NCBI GenBank assembly: GCA_028872645.1
Contig: JAPKDK010000059.1
Coordinates: 1 to 12,687, forward strand
DNA: 12,687 nucleotides
Direction of reading: 5' to 3'
Origin: Verrucomicrobiota bacterium
GTDB taxonomy: Bacteria; Verrucomicrobiota; Verrucomicrobiia; Limisphaerales; UBA1100
Shown: one piece after another, positions 6,494 through 12,687 of the stretch
How the letters are laid out: the number at the start of each line of letters is the position of its first letter
Position numbering within the stretch: the stretch's first letter is position 1
Notes under the pieces: model-generated
Seen by the model: the letters and a program-made list of their open reading frames with translations, nothing else
Told to the model about the DNA's origin: nothing
Database searches by the model: none
Made by a program: the position numbers and the translations under genes

Positions 6494-7108
6494 ATGAAAC
6501 ACATCATCACACTTTTTGTCGGCACCGCCCTATGCGTTGTGACCGGTTGCACCAACATCAATTCCACCCACGGCCCGAGCGTCACTGAGTTGCGTCCGGG
6601 CGAACGCGGCTTTGTCGCGGGGCTTGGAATTGAATCGCAAGATCTCGTCACAATTTCCGAGAAGATGGCGCGCGGCATTCTTGGCGCTGATCCCATCGCC
6701 AAAGCCGAGGGCAAACCGGTCATCGTGCTCGAGCCCATCAACAACGACACGCGCTTCCCGATCGACAAAGATATTTTTCTTACGCGCATTCGCGTGGCGC
6801 TCACCGGAAATGCGGCAGGCAAAATAAGTTTTGTCGCGCGCGAGCACATGGATAAATTAGAAAAGGAACGCGACCTCAAAATCAGCGGCCAAGTGACCGG
6901 CGGCAAAAAAATCACCGGCAACAAATTCAAAGGCGCGGATTTCATACTCACCGGCACCTTCAAAGCCATCTCCAGCCGGGGCGCATCCGGCGCGAGCGAT
7001 TACGTGCTCTACACTTTCCAACTCATCGACCCGGACACCAGCGACATCGTGTGGGAAGGATTTCACGAAATCAAGAAACAGGGCAAGGACGACGTGACGT
7101 ATCGTTAG
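6494..7108 (+). CDS. lpoB: LpoB-family outer-membrane lipoprotein (penicillin-binding protein activator-like)
   Basis: A 204-residue lipoprotein. The signal peptide ends in a lipobox VTGC with acylated Cys19. The folded part matches the LpoB family: DLVTISEKMARGIL (50-63), PVIVLEPINNDT (75-86) with IDKDIFLTRIRVAL (90-103), ADFILTGTFKAIS (about 148-160) and a C-terminal SDIVWEGFHEIKK. In E. coli LpoB is anchored in the outer membrane and reaches through peptidoglycan to stimulate PBP1b. Here the tether between Cys19 and the fold is only about 25-30 residues and not proline-rich, shorter than in E. coli LpoB, so partner or geometry may differ. GGAG (6484-6487) lies 6 bases before the ATG. The following COG3014-like and YcfL-like genes are the known companions of LpoB, which supports the call. 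Confidence 0.85.
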   Translation: MKHIITLFVGTALCVVTGCTNINSTHGPSVTELRPGERGFVAGLGIESQDLVTISEKMARGILGADPIAKAEGKPVIVLEPINNDTRFPIDKDIFLTRIRVALTGNAAGKISFVAREHMDKLEKERDLKISGQVTGGKKITGNKFKGADFILTGTFKAISSRGASGASDYVLYTFQLIDPDTSDIVWEGFHEIKKQGKDDVTYR

Positions 7109-7132
7109 TCCGGCACTTATTTTTTCACGGTG

Positions 7133-8278
7133 ATGAAAATTGCCACGAGCATTTCACTTTTGTGCGCGGTGCTGTTTACGGCGTGCCAAGCGCCAGCCAT
7201 TCGGCATGCGCCGGAATTTAATGGCGACCTCGTAGCGGCTGGGCATCGTAAAATTGCCCAAGCCCCCGCGCACGAAAAAAAACGCTGGCAACTCATCACC
7301 GCCGTGCACGCGCTCAAGCTCGGGCGGCACGACGAAGCCCGCGCGTTGCTCGCCACCGCAATGCCCTCGGCGGGGCAAATCCTGCAAGCCGATGCCCGCA
7401 CGCGCTTGGCGCAGAGCCTGTTCTCGCCCGAAAACGTGAAAGGTTTCCACGGCGAATCTCACGAGCGCGTGATGGGCTGGTTTTATCGCGGGATGTTTTA
7501 CTGGATGGATGGCGAGCCCGACAACGCCCGCGCCTGTTTCCGCACCGCGCAGCTAATGGACGCCCTCGCCGCGCAGCCGGAGCATCGCGCCGACTGGGTG
7601 TTGCTCGATTATCTCGATGGCTACATCACCACCAAGCTCGGGCGCGACGGCAGTGATGCCGGCACCCGCGCCCAAGCCAATGCCGGCACCACCGCCCTGC
7701 CCGATTACAATTCAAAAGCCAACGTGATGATGTTTCTGCAGTTCGGCTTTGGCCCAATGAAAAAAACCGGTGGCGATGTGGGCGAAAAAATCGTGTATGA
7801 CGGCGGCCATTCCCAGACCCACTCAGCGCGAATCACCGCGGGCGGGCGGACGATCATTGCGCCGGTGTTTGATGATCTCACATTCCAAGCCTCCACCCGT
7901 GGCAATCGCGCAATGGACGCCATCCTCGCCAAAAAAGCCACCCTCAAAAAAGGCGGCGATCTCGTGGGTGACATCGGCGTGACCGCCGGTGCCATCCTCG
8001 CCAGCGCACCCAAAACCGAAGGCGCGGGCGTCGCGTTGCTGGGCGCGGGTCTTGCGGGCAAAATTATTGGCGGCTCCGCCGAGCCGTACGCGGACACGCG
8101 GACGTGGACCAATCTCCCACAGCATCTTAGCTTTGCCGCGCTGCAACTGTCCGCGGGCACTCACACGGTGACAATTGAATTTCTCGATGCCAATGGCATT
8201 GCCTTGCCGGATCGACAAAAAAATGTTTCAGTAACCGTACAGACCGACCGCGACACGGTGGTGTTTGTCGCCGATTAA
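7133..8278 (+). CDS. COG3014-like lipoprotein with TPR-like helices and a glycine-rich segment
   Basis: A 381-residue lipoprotein from the ATG at 7133 (an in-frame GTG directly before it is less likely). The lipobox is FTAC with Cys18. Residues about 40-145 are helical and TPR-like (HALKLGRHDEARALLATA; RGMFYWMDGEPDNARACFRT). A beta-rich middle follows, then a glycine/alanine-rich hydrophobic stretch at about 282-312, then ADTRTW (320-325) with NLPQHLSFAALQLSAGTH. The ADTRxW...LP pattern, the TPR-like start and the place next to LpoB and YcfL fit the uncharacterised COG3014 family. The glycine-rich stretch might contact membrane. Its biochemical function is not known in any organism to my knowledge. 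It starts 24 bases after the lpoB stop, without a clear Shine-Dalgarno. Confidence 0.8.
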   Translation: MKIATSISLLCAVLFTACQAPAIRHAPEFNGDLVAAGHRKIAQAPAHEKKRWQLITAVHALKLGRHDEARALLATAMPSAGQILQADARTRLAQSLFSPENVKGFHGESHERVMGWFYRGMFYWMDGEPDNARACFRTAQLMDALAAQPEHRADWVLLDYLDGYITTKLGRDGSDAGTRAQANAGTTALPDYNSKANVMMFLQFGFGPMKKTGGDVGEKIVYDGGHSQTHSARITAGGRTIIAPVFDDLTFQASTRGNRAMDAILAKKATLKKGGDLVGDIGVTAGAILASAPKTEGAGVALLGAGLAGKIIGGSAEPYADTRTWTNLPQHLSFAALQLSAGTHTVTIEFLDANGIALPDRQKNVSVTVQTDRDTVVFVAD

Positions 8279-8290
8279 AAAAGGAGATTT

Positions 8291-8677
8291 ATGAAAACCA
8301 AACTCATCTTAATATTGAGCGCCTGCGCGATCATCGCCGGCTGCGGCATACCCTCCGCGCAACAAGCAGCCACGGCGAACAACAGCAAGTTCGTTGCCCT
8401 CGGCACGCTCGGCGGCCGCACGGTAAAATGCACGGCGATGCAGGAAACGCAATTGGCCGATGGCCGATTGCAGGTGCGCGCGAATATTTTGAATCTCATC
8501 AACAAGCGCGTGGATTTGCAGATTAACTGCGCGTTCAAAGACGAACAGGGATTCGCCATTGACACCACGCCGTTCCAAACGCTCATCCTCGACGAGACCG
8601 CGCAGGAAACCGTGACATTCAAATCACTAAACGCCCGAGCCAAGGATTACACCGTGCGCGTGCGACTGGCGCGCTAA
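8291..8677 (+). CDS. ycfL: YcfL-like (DUF1425) outer-membrane lipoprotein
   Basis: A 128-residue lipoprotein, close in length to E. coli YcfL. Signal peptide with lipobox IAGC, Cys18. The remainder reads as a small beta-sandwich: a DGRLQVRANILNL strand pair, FKDEQGFAIDTTPFQTLIL, and a C-terminal AKDYTVRVRL strand. This run (a 'variant of neighbouring strands, D-x-x-G-F, aromatic, then final R-x-R-L') is the DUF1425/YcfL pattern. In E. coli ycfL is directly next to lpoB; here the COG3014-like gene lies between them. Function is unknown, presumably cell-envelope related. AAGGAG (8281-8286) sits 4 bases from the ATG, and the gap to the previous stop is 12 bases. Confidence 0.8.
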   Translation: MKTKLILILSACAIIAGCGIPSAQQAATANNSKFVALGTLGGRTVKCTAMQETQLADGRLQVRANILNLINKRVDLQINCAFKDEQGFAIDTTPFQTLILDETAQETVTFKSLNARAKDYTVRVRLAR

Positions 8678-8690
8678 CTCAAAAATTACC

Positions 8691-9458
8691 ATGAAAAAAA
8701 TTGCGCTGCTCATTCCCGTTTTATTGGTGCTCGGCTGCACCGGACCAACGAGCCCTTCGCGCAATGCGATGGTGATTTTTAAACAAATCGCCGCGCCCGT
8801 GGAAGGCAAAAAATATGTGTACACTGTTTCGCCCGCCGTGCCGCTTTCGCAAATTTACAACGCGCAACAGGCGCAGCAAATCGTGGAGGATTTCCGGGCG
8901 GCTTATGTGAAGATTGGCGCACCGCGCATCAATATTAGTGTAAACCTTCCACAAGGCACGTTTGAAGTGCCGCAGTTGCCCACTGTGGGCGTGGGTGGCA
9001 CACCGCAGATTGATCCCGCCACCGGCTTGCCGATGCCCGCGGGAGTGGGCGGCGGCGTGCCTGCCGCTGGGCCGCGCATTTTTGATACGGATGAAATGTC
9101 CACACGCCAAACCAAGCGCGAGGTGGAGTTGCTTTTTGGCCGTCCGCTGCGTTTGGCGGGGGCCACGCTGACCGATCCCTCCCAAACAAATCTGCCAGAG
9201 TTGACGCTGGAAATTTTATTGGGCGAACGCAAGATCAACGTGCCGGGCATCAACGGCCCCAAATCACACACCGTGCCGGACATCATCGTCACCGCCACGC
9301 GCGCGGCCGATGGACAAGTGCTTGGACAAGCGACGGTGATGGATTTGTTTCCGCATCAAGCCGCCGCGGCGCGGATGTTAAAGCGCTATAATATCCAGCA
9401 ACTCACCGAGGCCACCGCGCTGGCTTTGATGAAGGATATTACGTCGACGGCGAAGTAA
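8691..9458 (+). CDS. Lipoprotein of unknown function, last gene of the LpoB cluster
   Basis: A 255-residue lipoprotein that I do not recognise. Signal peptide with lipobox VLGC, Cys16. An N-terminal domain (about 20-95) contains a helix AQQAQQIVEDFRAAYVKI; a Gly/Pro-rich linker follows with one IDPATGLP copy at 107-114. Next come a conserved-looking helix DEMSTRQTKREVELLFGR (135-151), a beta-rich part (LTLEILLGERKINV, DIIVTATRA) and a final helix that ends LTEATALALMKDI. The overall lipoprotein plus alpha/beta layout recalls LpoB/CsgG-type anticodon-binding-like folds, but I see no diagnostic motif. It starts 13 bases after the ycfL stop, without a Shine-Dalgarno. Shared IDPATGLP and LFGR motifs link it with the glycine-zipper gene. 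Its stop codon touches that of ubiE. Confidence 0.8.
   Translation: MKKIALLIPVLLVLGCTGPTSPSRNAMVIFKQIAAPVEGKKYVYTVSPAVPLSQIYNAQQAQQIVEDFRAAYVKIGAPRINISVNLPQGTFEVPQLPTVGVGGTPQIDPATGLPMPAGVGGGVPAAGPRIFDTDEMSTRQTKREVELLFGRPLRLAGATLTDPSQTNLPELTLEILLGERKINVPGINGPKSHTVPDIIVTATRAADGQVLGQATVMDLFPHQAAAARMLKRYNIQQLTEATALALMKDITSTAK
9009..9032 (+). repeat. Third IDPATGLP motif copy, in the cluster's last lipoprotein
   Basis: Encodes residues 107-114 of the lipoprotein, inside a Gly/Pro-rich linker, preceded by Gln exactly as the first copy in the glycine-zipper protein (QIDPATGLP in both). Confidence 0.85.
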
Positions 9459-10163
9459 TCATTTCACCCCCACATTAATCGTCATTGCGCTGCCGAGGAT
9501 TCGGTGGATGGCGACTTCTTTGCAACCGAGTTCGCGCATTGTTTTTTCCACGCCGTCCTGGGCGGGATAATTTTCGAGGGACTCGTGGATGTACGCGTAG
9601 GCTGGCGCGTCGCGACAGATGATGCGGCCGAACCACGGGACAATCCATTTGAGGTAACAAAAATAAATCCATCGCCACGGAGCGAAGGTGGGTTTTCCAA
9701 AATCGAGCACGAGCACTTTGCCGCCAGGCTTGGTGAGGCGGTACATCTCGCGCAGACCTTTTTCAAAACTGGCAAGGTTGCGCAAACCAAAGGCAACGGT
9801 GACACAATCAAAATGATCATCGGGCAGGCCGGTTTCCAGCGCGTCGCCTTCGCGGAAGGTAACGGTGAGGTCGCGGTTGCGGCGGATGGCTTGGTCGAGC
9901 ATTGGTTTGCTGAAATCGAGGCCGACCACGTCTGCACCGTTCCGCGCGAGCGCGAATGCGATGTCACCCGTACCGCAGCAAAGATCGAGCGCACACTGGT
10001 CGGCGCTGGCATCGGCAAGGGCGACGAGGCGTTTTTTCCAGCGCCGATGGAGACCGAGGCTCTGCAGATCGTTGATGAGATCGTAGCGCGGGGCAATGGT
10101 GTCAAAGAGGTCGCGCACGCGCTCGGCGCGTGTTGCGTCATTGGAAAAATAGCCCTCGGCCAT
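9459..10163 (-). CDS. ubiE: Demethylmenaquinone / ubiquinone C-methyltransferase
   Basis: A 234-residue SAM-dependent methyltransferase of the UbiE/MenG family, normal length from the ATG at 10163. It methylates the quinone ring in menaquinone (or ubiquinone) synthesis at the cytoplasmic face of the membrane. Motifs: VRDLFDTIAPRYDLINDLQS (16-35), the SAM-binding LDLCCGTGD (59-67), VVGLDFSKPML, GDALETGLPDDHFDCVT, FGLRN, and the C-terminal GSAMTINVGVK. The frame stays open upstream to a TTG at 10259, but the extra 32 residues are not family-like, so I reject that start. With no coq or men genes here I cannot say which quinone is used. It is convergent with the lipoprotein gene, with no base between the two stop codons. 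Confidence 0.95.
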   Translation of the reverse strand: MAEGYFSNDATRAERVRDLFDTIAPRYDLINDLQSLGLHRRWKKRLVALADASADQCALDLCCGTGDIAFALARNGADVVGLDFSKPMLDQAIRRNRDLTVTFREGDALETGLPDDHFDCVTVAFGLRNLASFEKGLREMYRLTKPGGKVLVLDFGKPTFAPWRWIYFCYLKWIVPWFGRIICRDAPAYAYIHESLENYPAQDGVEKTMRELGCKEVAIHRILGSAMTINVGVK

Positions 10164-10302
10164 CGCGGCGGACAATAGCACGATGAACGCGGCAGGGCTG
10201 TCCAAAAAAGTTTTTTCAATGAAACCGCCCGTGAGTGCGTCTGGGAAAAGGGTTGCCAAATGGCCAATGGGCCACTAAACCCCGCCGCAACGTTTGCAAC
10301 AA
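10164..10302. other. Divergent intergenic region between ubiE and the topoisomerase gene
   Basis: These 139 bases must hold both promoters. TTGCCA at 10253-10258 with TAAACC at 10276-10281 (17-base spacer) is the best plus-strand candidate, but its -10 is poor. There is a near-palindrome TGGCCAATGGGCCA at 10261-10274 and a short A6-G-T6 run near 10205-10217. No Shine-Dalgarno precedes either gene. Confidence 0.3.
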
Positions 10303-12687
10303 ATGGGCAAAACACTAGTCATCGCCGAAAAGCCGTCCGTCCAAACGGACCTTGCCCGAGTTCTGGGCAAGACGCTTGGCAAGTTCGAGCGGAAGGGCAA
10401 GGACCGCAACAGCTACTTCGAAAATGACAACGCAATTGTCACTTCGGCGGTCGGGCATTTGGTGGAGCTGAAAATGCCGGAAGGCCCGAACGGAAAAAAG
10501 TTGCCGTGGGGCATCAAGCATCTGCCGATCATCCCCGAAAAATTTGAGCTGCAGCCGATTGAAAAAAGTGAGTCGCGGCTAAATCTGTTACTGCGCTTGA
10601 TCAAGCGCAAGGAGGTCGATCAAATTATCAACGCCTGCGATGCGGGCCGCGAGGGGGAATTGATCTTCCGCTACATTATGGCGCTGGCCGGCGTGGAGAA
10701 ACCGATGAAGCGAATGTGGATGCAGTCGATGACCGACGGCGCGATTGTCGAGGCGTTCCAAAAATTGCGCGAGGACGACCGGATGCAACCGCTGGCGGAC
10801 GCGGCGTTGTGCCGGTCGGAAAGCGATTGGCTGGTGGGGCTCAATGGCTCGCGCGCGCTCACGGCGTTCAACTCGCGCCACGGTGGATTTAATATGACGA
10901 GCGCCGGCCGCGTGCAGACGCCTACGCTCACGATCCTTAGCGAGCGCGAGCGGTTGATTCGCGATTTTGTGCCGCGCGATTATTGGGAAGTGCACGCGGA
11001 GTTTGAAGTGTTGGCGGGCACGTACGCGAGCCGATGGTTCCGCGAGGGTTTTAAGAAGGACGAAAACGACGATCAAACCCGCGCCGAACGCATTTGGACC
11101 GAAGCCGAGGCCGCGGTGATTGTGAACCGTTGCACGGGCAAAACGGGCATCGTCGAGGAAATCAAAAAGCCCGCCAAGCAAGCGCCGCCGCAGCTTTACG
11201 ATCTCACCACATTGCAACGCGAGGCCAGCAGCCGCTTCGGCTTCAGCGCGCGCAACACGCTCGGCATCGCGCAGTCGCTTTACGATCGTCACAAGCTGTT
11301 GACCTATCCGCGCACGGACTCGAAATGTCTGCCGGAGGATTATATCGACACCGTGCGCGGCCATCTTGCCGGTTTCGCCAAGGCCAAGCCCAACACCACG
11401 TTGGCTCCGGAAGTCATCGCCGCTTGCTCCAAAGTATTGAGCAACGATTGGGTGACGCCGAGCAAACGCATTTTTAATAACGCAAAAATCAGTGATCACT
11501 TTGCGATTATCCCAACCGGAAAAATTCCCGCGGGCGGGCTCAAGGAACAAGAGCAAAAAATTTACGACCTCGTGACGCGGCGGTTTGTGGCCATCTTTTT
11601 TCCGTCGGCGGAATTCGAAAATACCCGCCGCATCACGCGCATCGCGGAGGATTCATTTCTTACCACCGGCAAAGTTTTGGTGGTGCCCGGTTATCTTGAA
11701 GTGTACGGCCGCCGCCCCGGCGTGGCCACGGAGAAGGACGAACTGGTGCCCACCCAAACCGGCGAGGAAGCCCAGGCGAAGGAAGTCACCCTCAAAGGCG
11801 AACACACCAAACCGCCCGCGCGTTACACGGAGGCCACGCTGCTTTCCGCGATGGAAACCGCCGGCAAACGCGTAGACGACGATGAACTACGCGAGGCGAT
11901 GAGTGAGCGCGGCCTCGGCACGCCCGCCACCCGCGCGGCCATCATCGAAGGGCTCATCGCGCACAAATATGTTTTCCGCCACGAACAACAAAAGCGCGAC
12001 CTCGTGGTTTCAAACAAAGGCCTCGCGTTGATCGATTTGCTGGAGGACATCGGCATCGAGGCGCTCACTTCGCCGGAGTTGACCGGTGAATGGGAGTACA
12101 AACTCAAGCGAATGGAATCCGGCGCGCTCAGTCGCGAAGCGTTTATGAGTGACATCAAATCGCTTACCAAAGACATCGTCGAGCGCACGGTCGGCAAAAT
12201 GACTGAGCTGGCCAATCGTATCTATCCCGACCTCGAAGCCATCTGCCCCAGCTGCGGCACCACCACGCTCAAACAAACCGACGGCAACTACGAATGCGCT
12301 GGCGCGGACTGCAAATTCAAACTCAACAAATACATCGCCAGCCACAAACTCAACCCCGCGCAAGCCAAGGCGTTGCTGGAAAAAGGACGCGTGGGGCCGT
12401 TTGAAGATTTCAAAAACCGCTTCGGCCAACCCTTCGTCGCGGAAATACAAATGGCCGAAGGCGCGCGCGGCGCGTGGAAGCCGGAATTCGTTTTCGAAGG
12501 CGACGAAGAACGCGAGGCCGAATCCAAAAACCTCAGCGACGACCAACTCCTCTGCGAAGCTACCCTCGCCGATGGCACGGCTACAAAAGTTTATGAGACT
12601 GACCGCGCCTATCTTTGCCCGGATATGGCGCGCGACAAACAAAAGAACGGCACCCGCATCGCCAAGGAAATCCTGAAAAAAGAAATC
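10303..12687 (+). CDS. topB: Type IA DNA topoisomerase (topoisomerase III, TopB type), C-terminus beyond the window
   Basis: The frame is open from ATG at 10303 to the window end: 795 residues with no stop. It cuts and rejoins single DNA strands to relax supercoils and decatenate intermediates. The Toprim domain starts MGKTLVIAEKPSV (Glu9) and has the metal site CDAGREGE with Asp113, Glu117 and Glu119; the second Asp of the usual DxDxE is Gly here, as in many Firmicute-type TopB. RSESDWLVGLN and AGRVQTPTL follow, and the catalytic Tyr335 is in LLTYPRTDSK (E. coli TopB uses Tyr328). ERGLGTPATRAAIIEGL closes the core. After it comes a zinc-ribbon-like unit with Cys648, Cys651, Cys665 and Cys670, a topoisomerase C-terminal repeat (KYIASHKL...GPFEDFKNRFGQPF), and a second unit in which the cysteines are mostly lost. 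Already longer than E. coli TopB (653) and still unfinished. No Shine-Dalgarno. Confidence 0.93.
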   Translation, partial: MGKTLVIAEKPSVQTDLARVLGKTLGKFERKGKDRNSYFENDNAIVTSAVGHLVELKMPEGPNGKKLPWGIKHLPIIPEKFELQPIEKSESRLNLLLRLIKRKEVDQIINACDAGREGELIFRYIMALAGVEKPMKRMWMQSMTDGAIVEAFQKLREDDRMQPLADAALCRSESDWLVGLNGSRALTAFNSRHGGFNMTSAGRVQTPTLTILSERERLIRDFVPRDYWEVHAEFEVLAGTYASRWFREGFKKDENDDQTRAERIWTEAEAAVIVNRCTGKTGIVEEIKKPAKQAPPQLYDLTTLQREASSRFGFSARNTLGIAQSLYDRHKLLTYPRTDSKCLPEDYIDTVRGHLAGFAKAKPNTTLAPEVIAACSKVLSNDWVTPSKRIFNNAKISDHFAIIPTGKIPAGGLKEQEQKIYDLVTRRFVAIFFPSAEFENTRRITRIAEDSFLTTGKVLVVPGYLEVYGRRPGVATEKDELVPTQTGEEAQAKEVTLKGEHTKPPARYTEATLLSAMETAGKRVDDDELREAMSERGLGTPATRAAIIEGLIAHKYVFRHEQQKRDLVVSNKGLALIDLLEDIGIEALTSPELTGEWEYKLKRMESGALSREAFMSDIKSLTKDIVERTVGKMTELANRIYPDLEAICPSCGTTTLKQTDGNYECAGADCKFKLNKYIASHKLNPAQAKALLEKGRVGPFEDFKNRFGQPFVAEIQMAEGARGAWKPEFVFEGDEEREAESKNLSDDQLLCEATLADGTATKVYETDRAYLCPDMARDKQKNGTRIAKEILKKEI

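Noticed and set aside
10164..10259. Upstream TTG start for ubiE adding 32 residues
   Set aside because: The extension has no similarity to the UbiE N-terminus and covers the divergent promoter region; the ATG at 10163 gives the usual family length.
1..12687. CRISPR array, tRNA genes, prophage or transposon
   Set aside because: No regularly spaced direct repeats, no tRNA-like cloverleaf noticed, and no integrase, transposase or phage structural gene among the translations; tRNA absence was judged by eye only.

Overview
The window is a GC-rich, gene-dense piece of bacterial chromosome with no tRNA, rRNA, CRISPR array or insertion sequence that I can see. A G8-domain/beta-helix secreted protein, many Sec-secreted and lipidated envelope proteins, frequent genes without a Shine-Dalgarno sequence, and a CACAGAG-type intergenic palindrome together suggest a Gram-negative environmental bacterium. 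I would guess the Planctomycetota-Verrucomicrobiota group, most likely Verrucomicrobiota, but this is an inference from style and not from a marker gene.

Left part (1-5213, minus strand): an apparent operon read right to left, hisF - hisI - trpE - secreted alpha/beta hydrolase - G8-domain protein (cut by the left edge). hisI and trpE overlap by 4 bases, and the trpE stop codon directly abuts the hydrolase start codon. hisF and hisI are separated by a perfect 19-bp inverted repeat built from CACAGAG units. The operon mixes two late-histidine enzymes with the first committed enzyme of tryptophan synthesis, and its tail carries two exported proteins unrelated to amino acid synthesis.

Middle part (5214-9458, plus strand): a short divergent promoter region, then a small secreted protein closed off by a strong intrinsic terminator. 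Next comes a compact five-gene envelope cluster: a glycine-zipper secreted protein, an LpoB-family lipoprotein, a COG3014-like lipoprotein, a YcfL-like lipoprotein, and a lipoprotein I do not recognise. Gaps are 12 to 37 bases, so co-transcription is likely. The LpoB/COG3014/YcfL combination matches a cluster known from Gammaproteobacteria; the glycine-zipper protein and the last lipoprotein look like lineage-specific additions. Shared short motifs (IDPATGLP, LFGR, and a mature N-terminus starting QLF) link several of these proteins and are the most unusual signal here.

Right part (9459-12687): a minus-strand ubiE/menG quinone methyltransferase whose stop codon touches the stop of the convergent lipoprotein gene. 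Divergent from it is a large type IA topoisomerase of the TopB (topoisomerase III) kind with C-terminal repeats, cut by the right edge.
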